DNA of 64,000 nucleotides from Episyrphus balteatus (taxonomy: Eukaryota > Arthropoda > Insecta > Diptera > Syrphidae): positions 122,884,620 to 122,948,619 of the forward strand of contig NC_079134.1 in NCBI RefSeq assembly GCF_945859705.1, in the 5' to 3' direction. The translations under genes and the position numbers were made by a program. How positions within the stretch are numbered: position 1 is the first letter of the stretch; each line of letters begins with the position of its first letter. The notes under the pieces are model-generated. The model saw nothing but the letters and a program-made list of their open reading frames with translations. It made no database searches and had not been told where the DNA came from. Below are positions 50,201 through 62,200 of the stretch, piece after piece.

Positions 50201-53200
50201 GTCACCAACATACAACTGCATTAAAAGAATTTCATTGTTTCATAAAACACTCCCAGACCCTCTGCCCTTATATCCGCGTTTTTATGTCACAACATAAAAT
50301 TTATGATCCAATGATAAAGACAGCCCGCCAAAGTGTTTCATATTAAGGGCGTTTTCTAAAAAAAAGAACAAAAATACAACAGACAAACATATCTTCAATT
50401 AACAGTCGCGCGTGCTTCAAAAAGATAAATCCCCAAATATGACTTTGCGTAGGTCTTATGGAAAGAGAAAAAAAATGTTTATGTTTTTATACCAAACTCA
50501 GTCATAAGTCAATTTAGGACGATTTAATGCAATATTTCATTTAGTAATTATTTTTCGTTGTTTTTTTTTCGAAAATATTTGCCAAGCAATGCGGTGCTAT
50601 ACACATGTGATCCCAAATCCCAACACGCGCTGTATGCATAATTTCCTACATCCGTTTGAAATTAAAACCATATTTTGGACATTTTTTTGTATTAAATTTT
50701 GAAGATGCTTTTAAACAGATGTATGAGTTGAAAATAACATTCCAATAGTCACATAAAGGTACCTAAATGCACATTTTCAACTTTATTTCCTTGAAAACAT
50801 AATTGGTGTTGTATATTTTATAACCTCTATGCGGGCTTGATTGAAACACTCATGCATTTTAATAATTCATCTGTTAATGAGTTATGAAACCACAACCATT
50901 CAGTTAATCTGCTAGTGAATGAAATACAATTCCTGCGCCACTCAACTTTACTCATTGATTTGATCCGTGCAACTTTTCAGCAAGCCAATTTATACGTCTT
51001 TCAAAAGGTATCTATGCATGAACTGTGCGAAATTGATATCTCCATTCAATTTTCAACACACACAGATACTCTTGTATCTACTATATGACTATATCCAATG
51101 TTCAAGCGAACGTCAATTTGTCATTTAAAGCTGCAGTTGCTAGTGTTGCATTATCAAATCAACTAGATATAATGTCCGAAGAGGTATACTTCAATTGAAA
51201 AGCTAAAGCAGTGGGTGAAACTCAAATGGTCCAGTGAATTTTCTTGCAATGAGCCGCAAAAATACTTGTTGAATGCAAAGATATTTATCTTTTGAGCAAA
51301 GGCCTGTGGGATAATCCGTAACCACTGCCACTGCTTTTCTGATGTGGGATCATTTTATTGAAGTATTTATCAATTGAAACGTAGAAAGGCACTATGAAAT
51401 GATCTCTGTGGGTAAAATAAGACATACAACAGCTTGCAGAAGATTCAAAGTCGGCTTTGCTTTGCTTTATGATTGAACCTCAAGGCTTTGCTTTATTTGA
51501 AATTATTTGAAAAATGAATATCAAATATTTGTTTTGTGTTAAACAGTGTAGGGTGCAAGAAAAAAACATAAACACAACTTTTGTTTGAGTATTTTTTTTA
51601 ACTAAATTAATTTAAATTAAAAACAAAAAAAAACTAATTTTTGGATTTTTAAGAAAAAATTTATTTTTTTTTGAAAAATAATTTGTTTTTAATTTTTTTT
51701 TAAACATGTCGATGAATTTTCTTGAATTTTTGCTTTTAAAAGTCGAAATCAAATCAAAAAAATATAAGATTAAAGAATCCCTTAATTTACCAACGAAGAT
51801 AACACTGGTCGGCAAAAAAACAAAAAAAGTCGGGAGCAAGAACTTTGTTAGGTGAATTTAATTGACTTTATAGTGCTGAATTGAAAACTGTTTACAGATT
51901 TATTCTATCACGTCTAGTTTTTGAGCTACACTCATTACTATTTTCACTATAAACTCCCAAAAATTAATTTTCAATTAAGTTCTTTTTGATGTTTAGTCAA
52001 AATTATATATTTTTCTGTAATATAATGCTTTTTTTAAGTCCAAATCAGAACATGTAAATTCAATACTTTAAAAAAGAAAAAAAAAAAACAAGCAAGATTT
52101 TGAGATATTTATCATAAATTTATTTTTTCTTCATTCGTTTTAAATGTGAAAATGTTTATTTTCATTTTATTGCATCTAATAAACGTGTTTCCTTACTCGA
52201 AAAGTGTAGTTCAAACAGCTTAAAAACACATTCGGACCTACAACAAGCCCCCTAGCCACGTACAAAATTCATACAACGAATCTTTAAAACAAGTTTCATG
52301 AATTTGCAAACAGCTACGGCGGAGATACAAATACAGTCTGCTACGTCTTTTTCCTCAGAATCATCACTTACAGCATTATTTGACGCCTGTCTCTTATTTA
52401 TTTTGACTACTTTATCGGTGATTTTCTTTTCCTACCTTGTTTAGCTACCAAAAGCTTCCTATTCCGCCTGTAGTATCTTAAAAAATTATACTGTTGCTAA
52501 TAATTATTAGCAACATTTATATATTATATATTATATTAATATTTATTTTTCATAAGTAACGTTAAAATATTTTTAGATTTTTACTGTTGCTTATTATAAT
52601 AAGCAACAGTAAAAATTTATTTTTCATAAGTAACATTAAAATATTTTTAGATTTTTACTGTTGCTTATTATAATAAGCAACAGTAAAAATCTAAAAATAT
52701 TTTAATGTTACTTATGAAAAATAAATATTAAACTTATTTAGCTATAATTAAATAAGGTCGTATTTGAATTGATCTCAAAATAAGACTCAACACCGCCCAT
52801 GGATACGGTGACCATCCGTCCCGGTTTACCCGGGACTGTCCCGTATTTCTACAGCTTGTCCCGGGTTTTTATTTAAGAAACCCGGGACGTATAAGTGTCC
52901 CGTATTTTGTAATTTGTCCCGTTATTGTCCCGTATTTGAACATACTCTGATTTTTGTATTCAATATTTTAAATACTTTGTACGGAAAACAAGAAAACAGT
53001 GGCTGGAAATTAAAATTAAATACGCTGCTGAAGCAAAACGAAAATGTTTCTAAGTCTCCAAAGTCAAAAAACTTTTGCTGCAAGAAAAATTGAATGGACA
53101 AATAAATGGGAGTGACAAACGATTGAAAAATCTATTTCGTTACCTAAGCTGCGTATTGTGCAACGAAAAGCAAAATTTTCGTTTGCGATTTCGTTGTGCT

Positions 53201-56200
53201 GGTTTTGTACGAAAATTTTCGTTTCGCCTCTAGACTAGGTATTTGTTTCTTTTTCAATGTTCGTCAATTATTTAGTTCCAGCGTCTGTTTGTCAGGTTTC
53301 TACACCAGGTTAAATGTTTACGAATAAAGAACAATATATGGAAGAGTAAAGAACCCAGATTAGTTTCAAAACTTTTAAGGAAATGTTAAAGATCATATAC
53401 AATTTCAAAATCATTTAAAATAAAATTAAAATGTTAAAAAACAGCTCTCCCGATTTTGATTACAATAATATTTTCTTAGAAGTTATTAACAGACATTATT
53501 ATTAAACCATTTTTTCGATTTCTGATTTCGACTTAAATGATTTAAAAAAAAAACGCTCCCATAAAATCGTTTAGGAAATCTTGATATCAAAATAATTAAA
53601 AAAATATGAAAACTCATTTCAAAAAATTAAATTTTTTATTGAAAAATCAATATTTTCAAAACGATCCAACGAATTTTTTATCTGTCCCGGGTTTCGCTTC
53701 CAGAAATATGGTCACCGTACCCATGGACGGTCTTGCCCCATTCACAACTTAATTGATTGATTTGCTGAAATACGACTCTTTCTTTCGCAAGAAATACTTT
53801 TAAATATCCACCTTCTATTATAAAAAAAGTAAAAAAATTTAATTATTCCATTGTTTAAAATACAACTTACTTTTCGCATTAACGATATCTAACGATTTGA
53901 TGAAATTTCACAAAATTTACCTTAAGTTTTCGGCGTCTCAACCGAACTTGCTCAAACTTACGAAAAGCCACTTATTTAATATTGCAAGTATTGCCAATCT
54001 TATTTTTTTATTTATAGGTATAAAAACGGTCTTTCATCCGTGAAAAGGTATTTTTTTTTTTGGAAGAAATAAGAGGATTTGGACCAAAACACCCTGTGCA
54101 TAAAAACCAAAAACCAAGAAATTCATTGAGAAATTGTTGCAATTGGTGTCATAAACCATAACCAAGAGATATTATTGAAATATCCCAGAACCTAGATTGA
54201 AGTTGTTTATTTTCAAGAGAAATTAGAATTTAGATTTTATCACATAAATTTAATATGAGAGTAAAACTAGAACTACATCGAAACCCAAAAGCAAAAAAAG
54301 TATAAGAAACACAAAGTGAAAAAAGTACAAAAAAGTTTCTAATTTTTCAAATAATTTCAATTTTTAAATGTCACATCAATAGAATTGTTTTAGTTATTTT
54401 GTATTTTGTTTACTTTTTATACTTTTTTTGGACTTTGTATTTCGATATACATACCTAGTTCTAGCTTAATGGAATTATTTTGTGCAAGAGTTTTATTATT
54501 TAGATTTTTATTTTAAATTCAGGTTTAAATCATGCAAAATATCCTTTCTTTCAATTTTAGTTAGGTATAAAATCTAACTTTTCATTTCTCTCAAGAGAAA
54601 TGTAAAATGAAAATGAATGTTTGTATTGATGGATCTGAATTTGCTAAGCACACTGTTCACTAAGCCATAAAAAAAAAAAAAAAACAAAACAAAAAATTAA
54701 TAGAAATCCGAGCCATATCCTTACGTCTAGGTTTTATATTTCAATTCAACTGCTGTAGGTCATAATGTTGTTCCCAATTACAACTGAATGAGAAGGATGT
54801 GTGGGAACATCATATTTTTATTTTGTTTTGAATTGAGAATTCAATTTCCTTATAGCTCACCGTATTTCATATAATTTGTTGATCTTTATGAACGTACATA
54901 TGTATAACATCATTATAATCCACCTCCGTAGCAATTGGAGTACCTACCTAGCAGCTCTCAAAACTAATTTATTCTAATCCTCATTTTTTTCTAATTTTAT
55001 TTTTGTTTTATATTTTTTTTTTTTGCAGGTATGCCAACCTATAATGCGCGACGGTACAAACTGCTCGAATCCAATCAACGCCGGACGTTACATAGAGGAG
55101 TTTACATGCCTCGGCATCAATTCCACACCACGAATGTTGAAGGAAGTTCGCCTCTCATTCCCCAGTGGTCATTCTAGCTTTTCCACCTTCACAATGGTCT
55201 ACATGGCTGTGAGTATTATTATCATTATTGTAATCCACAACTTGACATTTAATGCGTTTTATCATTTCGTAACATCAAGTCCGTAGCTAAAAGAGTATAA
55301 AAAGATGCTTGATTCAAATTCTTATTCAATACCTCGTAACAAATACTTTGTACGTTATTAGTGGAGAAATGATTTCATTTGTAAGCGCATTTACGAAGAA
55401 GAATACAAGAAAAAATAACCTATTAAATATTCGTAAGGTATCTAATTTTGGGTCAGAAAATGTTTTCCCCCCAAAATGATTTTCTATAGCTACGGTCTTG
55501 AATGTGAGGTCGGTTGCCAGGTTGTCTATGATGATGCAGAATTATTGTAGATGCATTCATATTATTTTGCAATCTAATTTAACTGGCATTATTTTTACTA
55601 TTCTATTTTTTATTTTTTTTGTTCTTGTCAACAGCTGTATTTGCAATCGCGTATGAATTGGAAGGGATCAAAATTGCTAAAACATTTTCTCCAATTTCTG
55701 TTGATTATGATTGCATGGTACACCGCACTGAGTCGTGTTTCCGATTACAAACATCATTGGTCGGATGTTTTATCCGGAATGACAATTGGTTCCCTTTTTG
55801 CAGTTATTGTGGTAAGTTAAGAACTTTAACTCATTCAACAATTTTGTGAGTTTGTTTTTATTTTTTTTTTATATTTTGTATTGCCTATTGCTTTTAATGA
55901 TGATCTATTTAAGCACATTCTAGATACTAGTAGGTATTTTGCAATAAATTATTTAATTGATTTTTTTTTTAAATGATGGGCGTGTTCGAAATGAGTTTAA
56001 TATTTAGCCAAAGATTGTTCTATTTTTTTTTATAAAAAAAAATCGAATGAGGGTGTGCCAATCTTGCTCTCAATGCCGGCTATGTGAAGTTGGCACCCCA
56101 ATTGCTTATTTCTTTTCAAACTTGCCTGTTTCGATTGCTTAAGGTTAGCCCAGGGTAGCCCATTTTTTTTTACCAGCCCACTTTTAGTTCTAAAATTATA

Positions 56201-59200
56201 ACAGAATTATATTTTTTAACCTGTAATCAGTGTAAAAATCGTTGGTTTTGCACTGTATTTCATTTACCCAGGATAGCCTAACTTTTTCTTTATTCCATCG
56301 TTTTTTCAAAAGATAGAATAAAAAGGTTTTTTTTTATTATCAGAAACCGAAAAAATTATGATTTTTTTCCTGTGAAAACATCGTTTGTTTAAAACCTTGG
56401 CTGTTTGCCCAACTTTTGCCCAGGGTATCCCAACTTTTATTTTCACTATCCCTTGCTTAGTTTAAGGCCGTGTGTGAATTGGGTTAAATAGTTAACCCCG
56501 TGTAAAATTTTTGATACTATTGAGGTGAATACAAAATTTTCAGCTGTTAAAAATTTAATGGGCTCTGGGACTTGGTTAAATTGAGTCAAATGTTTTTTGC
56601 AGATGGTTTTGTTTTTTTTTATTAAAAATTAGTTTCATCCCAGAAAAGAGGCAGAGAAATATATTAAACAATAAGCCTAACAATTATAGAAGCATTATAT
56701 TGTATTCACCTCACAAAAAAAAAATAGTACGTATACACCACAGTGACCTTTTTTAATTTATAATTTAGAAAAATTAAATCCACTGTGTCTCAAATGTTAT
56801 TAATTTGACTTAGAGTTCTTGCTTAATTGAATTAAGTCCATATAACATTCTTGTTCAGAAGCTTAGGTTGATTTGTTTTATTTCACCTTAAAAACCACAA
56901 AATACAAATATTTTTTCATTGAATCACTGATTTTTTTAGTTTGCCTAGAAAAGTTACATTACAAAAAATATAAAATGGTGTGTAAAATGAATTCTTTTTC
57001 AGTACATATATAAATAGTATTTTTTTAAGTACTTTCTTAACTAATCATAGTTCCAACAAATTACATCACTTGTTTTTGTTACCAAGCTTTTAAAAATCAA
57101 TTTTTTTTTCAGTGTAAAAATTGTCTTTTTTACACTTATTCCCAATCAAACCTGATAATTTTAACAAATTACACCACTGTATTTCGTTAGTCCACTCTTA
57201 GTTAAAAAATTAGGACAAAAAAGCTTTTTTCAAATTACCAACCTCTTAAAAATTTTAAAAACAGTGATAAAATTTGATATCATGGTTAATTGAGAAAAAG
57301 TGTAATACACATATATTGTGGCACGACTTGTAATACATACGAGAAAAAGTGTAAAGAGGACAATTTTTACACTGAAAAAAAAAACAAATTTTGATTTTTA
57401 AGAGGTTGATAATTTGAATAAATGTTTTTTATCATAAAATTTGAACTAAGATTTGTTATGGAAGATTAATCTATAAAATAATCCTTCGTATTGCTTTTTT
57501 ACATACATAGCTTTGAAAAGGTTATAATTTATAATATTTGATTTGAATAAAATTTAAAAAAAATTGAAGCTGTACGTATCTAATACTTTTATCAAATCGT
57601 TTCCCAGATTTCTGTCTATAACATCCACAATTGAGAAATTCCCCTTATAATATAGTATTTCATCATACAATTGCTTTTTGTATAGTTTTTTCTGGTTTTT
57701 ATTTATTCCCTGCATGCATAATCCATTCTAATTGCTTACAATAGAATGTTCCCTTTTTTTCTTGTGTTTGTTTAGTTTTTATATTTACATTAATTAATTA
57801 CTTTTAATTTGCAACAAAAGACAATCAGCACCTTGACATTAATCAATTGCAAGTCTTGCTGGTCTTGTTGCTGCTTTATCAATCTACTACATAATTTGCT
57901 TGAAACATGCTAATCTCTAATTCAATACTTGTATATTCTAGGCGCGTTTTACACCAACAAATTGGTTTAATTGGTACACTGTATGGCCGCAGTCAAAACA
58001 AACTAAATCGAACTGATCCGTGTTTTGAATATTAAAAAAAAAATTACATACATATAAAAATCTGTTTAACATTTTTTTTTTTTTATTTATTTTTGAAATT
58101 CTTCTGAATTAAGTATAAAGTTAAAGTTTATTTCTTAACAACATAAATAAATAAAAAAATAAATAAAGTCATCAGCATTAACGCATTCAAAACAAAATGA
58201 ATAGTCTTTTTAATTCTGAATTAAAATGGTTATAGTTTGATAATGTAGTAGATCTTTTAAAATTCTATAAAATCTAGGTATTTGGTTTAGGGTTTTCCAA
58301 AACCAAGTAGGATAATATTTTTTAGTTTTTGGTACGAGAAATATTGAGAATATTTCTGCATTCAACATTCAGAAACATGCTTAAACAAATTGTGTACCTA
58401 CTTAAAAGAATCTTGAAGAAATCTAACCAAAGTTGCCTGCTTCATGAAGCTAGTCTGTCCAAAGATCAACCATCTTAATAATATTTATCTTAGCAAATCA
58501 TTTATTCTATCCAACCTTTTCTGTGGTAAAAATACTTGTGGTTGTTTATCTTTTTTTTTCCTTTCCTTTTATTACATTTAAACCTTAAATCACAAAACCA
58601 CCAAACTCATGTCAACCTGCGAACTATATTAACCCAATTAACTTCTTTTCCTGTTTTCCTTGTGGTTTTTACTTTCCTCGAGGAAGATTTGATTTAAAAT
58701 CAGTAATAATGGTAAAGACTACACCTTTTCGACTTGTCGTTCTACTCAAATGGAGAATCCAATAACCAATGAACTTGGTTCCGACAACCACAAATGGATG
58801 TAAAAGCGATTAATCCGTAAGAACATTGCATGGACTTGCTCTGATCTTTGGATGCATGTCATCACGCAATGAATCTTTTAAATACGAACACTAAATTTGT
58901 CGAAAAATTCAATTATTTATTTAACTCACAGTTAACCACGAGTCCTTTTGCGTGATCTGTTTTAAGGTTTTAGTTATTTTTTCTTGATTTGCATTAAGGT
59001 ACATGAACAAACTTTAAATGACTGCAGACCTATGCATTTTACTGAAGTAAACTAACCTTTAAGCAACTTTATCCAAGTACGTTTTTGAAATCGATGAGTT
59101 AGCCCTGGATGAACTAAAAATATTCCTTTAATATGGAACCACATTTTGTTTGCTAGGCTCTTCTGTGTTCATTCTCAAGTGAAGAACAGCTTCTTGAGCT

Positions 59201-62200
59201 GACTGGAGTCAAATTCAATTGCAGGATTAATAAACCAGCAATAATCAAGCAGGTACTAATATTTAAGTCCTAATATTAAATATTACTTTTTAATTGAAAA
59301 AATTTCAAAGCATCTATTCGTGAGTTCTTTTTTCACTCCAATTAAACGCTGTTGTTTTCTTCTAATCAGAAGCATTTCGACTTCTCCTTCTGGAGAGATA
59401 CACGGCTAATAAATGGTACAGATAAGCAATAATAGAGTATTGTACGTATTGTTCGTCAACACATTCACATTTTGCTAGGAATAAAATTAGGGAAATGATT
59501 TTAGGCTTCTTTATGTGTCATTTATCCTTAAAATATGCAACATAAATTAGGGAAGTTTGTAAACGCCATCTAACATTTCATTTAATTACCTATGTTAAAT
59601 TTGGTAATTATGAACTGAAGATAGATGCATTTCGGATTCTTTTGAATTTGAATTTTGTCTGTTACGTGTAACGTAAATTTAGAAAGAAGTTAGGATATAC
59701 AACGTTGTAGTATTTTTTAAAGGTTATTTGGTAGTTGTATCAAAAGGAAATAAATTAAAACTAAAAAAAAAAACTATATTCTGTTTTTATAGATTAAGAA
59801 GTAGAATTTGAAATGTAAATAGGAACGCCTTGGTCGTCAGAATATCCAATAAATTGATGTCTTGAAGTTTCTTTATCAAGACAACACTGCAGCTGTGTGA
59901 ACCGGAACGAAAGTACCAGAGGGTTTTTCCCTATCAATCAAGGAGTATGAACGGGATATTTTCTCAGTTCCCTGCTCTTAGCTTTCTTTTTTATTGATTT
60001 TGACTCCAAGTTTGCAGGGGCGATAAACATTGGAAATAGTGACTACCTTTCGAGTTTCGACACCCTTAGGTACACTCTTGCAAAATATGATAGATAGCTT
60101 CACAAATTATTATAACAAACGAAATATGGGTGTGAATTTAAATAGATCATAAGTATAGAAACTTTTAGAATCGGAGGAAACCAGGCGGCTAGCGAAAGAA
60201 TGGTTTCTGAACAATGTTGAAATAAGAACAGTCATATAACAAACAAATTACGTCAAAATGGCTTTGAAAAAGCTTTAACTTTCGAAAGCATGTCGAATTC
60301 CTTTAAAAAATTGAATTGAAATAGGTTTTTTGTTCTGTAAATCATTCTCGGCACATTGCTTACATTTCGTAAACCACATCGGTATTGATTTCAATTCGAC
60401 TTTTTTTTTTTTGGAAGAAAACGCTTCTTATTTTTTACTTTCACGTAAATCGAATAGCAGAATAGCGCCGTATCTCATATTTATAACATGTGTTAGATAG
60501 AGCATGTAAAAGAGACACTTCAAATGCCGAAAAGACCCTGGATACGACATTGGAGCATGTTTTATAAAAAACAAAGCCTTCCTTTTTGCTCTTATCTTTG
60601 AAACAGCCTCAAATTATTGTGCTTTTTTAAGTTAAGTTTCAAATTTGAGGTTAGTTCTAACATGATGAAGTCGAAAAGTATCGGCATTTTTTGTTTTCCT
60701 TCATTCTAGGGCCGAATTTTAGATAAATCATAGATAGATAACACAAACTGAAATCTTGAAACTTCAATGGTAGATATGGTGTTTAGGATTGCCTAATATA
60801 AAAGCTTGTGTATTCAGCACAGATTCAGTAGGCATTTGTAAGATATGCAACTTGGGGGCCGTTTCTCAACAAGGTACATCAACTACATCAGCTATTTACT
60901 ACATCGACGACCCTAAAATCCAATAGTAAAGCTTCATTTAATATTGGGAAATATTGTTTGTGGTCGCAAACATTTAAAAATACCTACTAACATTTTAACC
61001 GTAAGGTCCGATGGGACAGAGATATTGAAGTTGAAAGTCGTTGTTGTAGCTGATGTAGTTGATGTAGATGAACGAGAAATCGGCCCCTGGCTGCTACCGT
61101 ATTTTTAAATATTTGTCCATTTGTGATTCTATCCAAAAAGATAGATACAAGAGTATTTCTGTATTGCACATGATTTCTTGCACTCAAAGTACAATCATAT
61201 TGATACATAGTTTCGAGGTATTTTCTTACACCTGGTCTAAGAAAACCAAAATGACTTGATAATCATGAATTAAGTTATAAGCATTTTGTGAATGGTCCTT
61301 TGCTTTATGAACAGCAGTCAGATATCTGTTGTGTCTCGATATCGAGATGCAGCCCAAACCATTGAAGCGATTGGCTCAAACTGATAGTTCAGAGTTTTGA
61401 GTGATTCCCAAAAGGGAGAATTAATTTTTTTAGTTCCAAAATTAACGTTACTTATCGTGACTCTCATGGAAAATGTTATTGTTGTCCTCGAAAACGCGTC
61501 CGATGAGTTTGATGCTAAAAAATATGCTGTGGGGAATAAGGTCATACTACTGCCAGGAATTGACAAAGCCTCCAAGGTTAACATTGCCATTAAAAAGTGC
61601 ATCTCTGCTTAGCCGTTTGGACTCGAAGTTTAATTGAAGATCCCTCCCTTCTTTTGTTTCAAATTAATTGCACGTACCTATACTACACAAGAATGGTTGA
61701 GACTGAGAGTTATTAATCACTAGGGACTAGGTTATGCCTTGCTCCTTCATTAGTTGCAGTGCTACGAATTAATTTATTTTATTTTAAAAATTGTAAATTT
61801 AAATTTCTTTTTCATAAGGCGTGTGATATTTTGAAAATACTTATTGAACTAAATTTAAAGAAGCTGTCACCGAAAAAAAAACCAATATCAATTTAACATT
61901 TTTTAAATATCAAATTAACATTTTTTAAATATCAGCCAAAAATGCTCTATAAAATGTGTTTTATGATATTTAAAATGTTGAAACAACATTTTTATTATCA
62001 GGATGATATTTAAATGTCACATTTTGGAAATTTTTTTTGATATTTTATTATCATTTTTTCATATCAATTTCTCATTCCAAATTATTGAAAAATATTAAAT
62101 AAAAAATTCTTAATGTGTACTAATTTAAAGGCGCTTTGTGTTTTTTCGAAGTAAAATGTATGATTTACTGAGAAAATTTGATCGGCACTAAGATTTTACT

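Larger units (their letters stand above)
43574..55028 (+). other. Intron B-C of the wunen-like gene (11.5 kb)
   Basis: Donor GTAAGT at 43574, acceptor TTTTTTGCAG ending 55028. It holds two giant palindromes, a piggyBac-type, a Harbinger-type and a hAT-type element, listed separately. Stretches 43574-44229, 49827-51797 and 53728-55028 show nothing I can name. Confidence 0.85.

Noticed and set aside
61318..61612. Overlapping 94- and 71-codon frames on opposite strands in the last large intron
   Set aside because: Balanced composition caught my eye, but there is no recognisable domain, splice site or repeat border, and both strands cannot be real.
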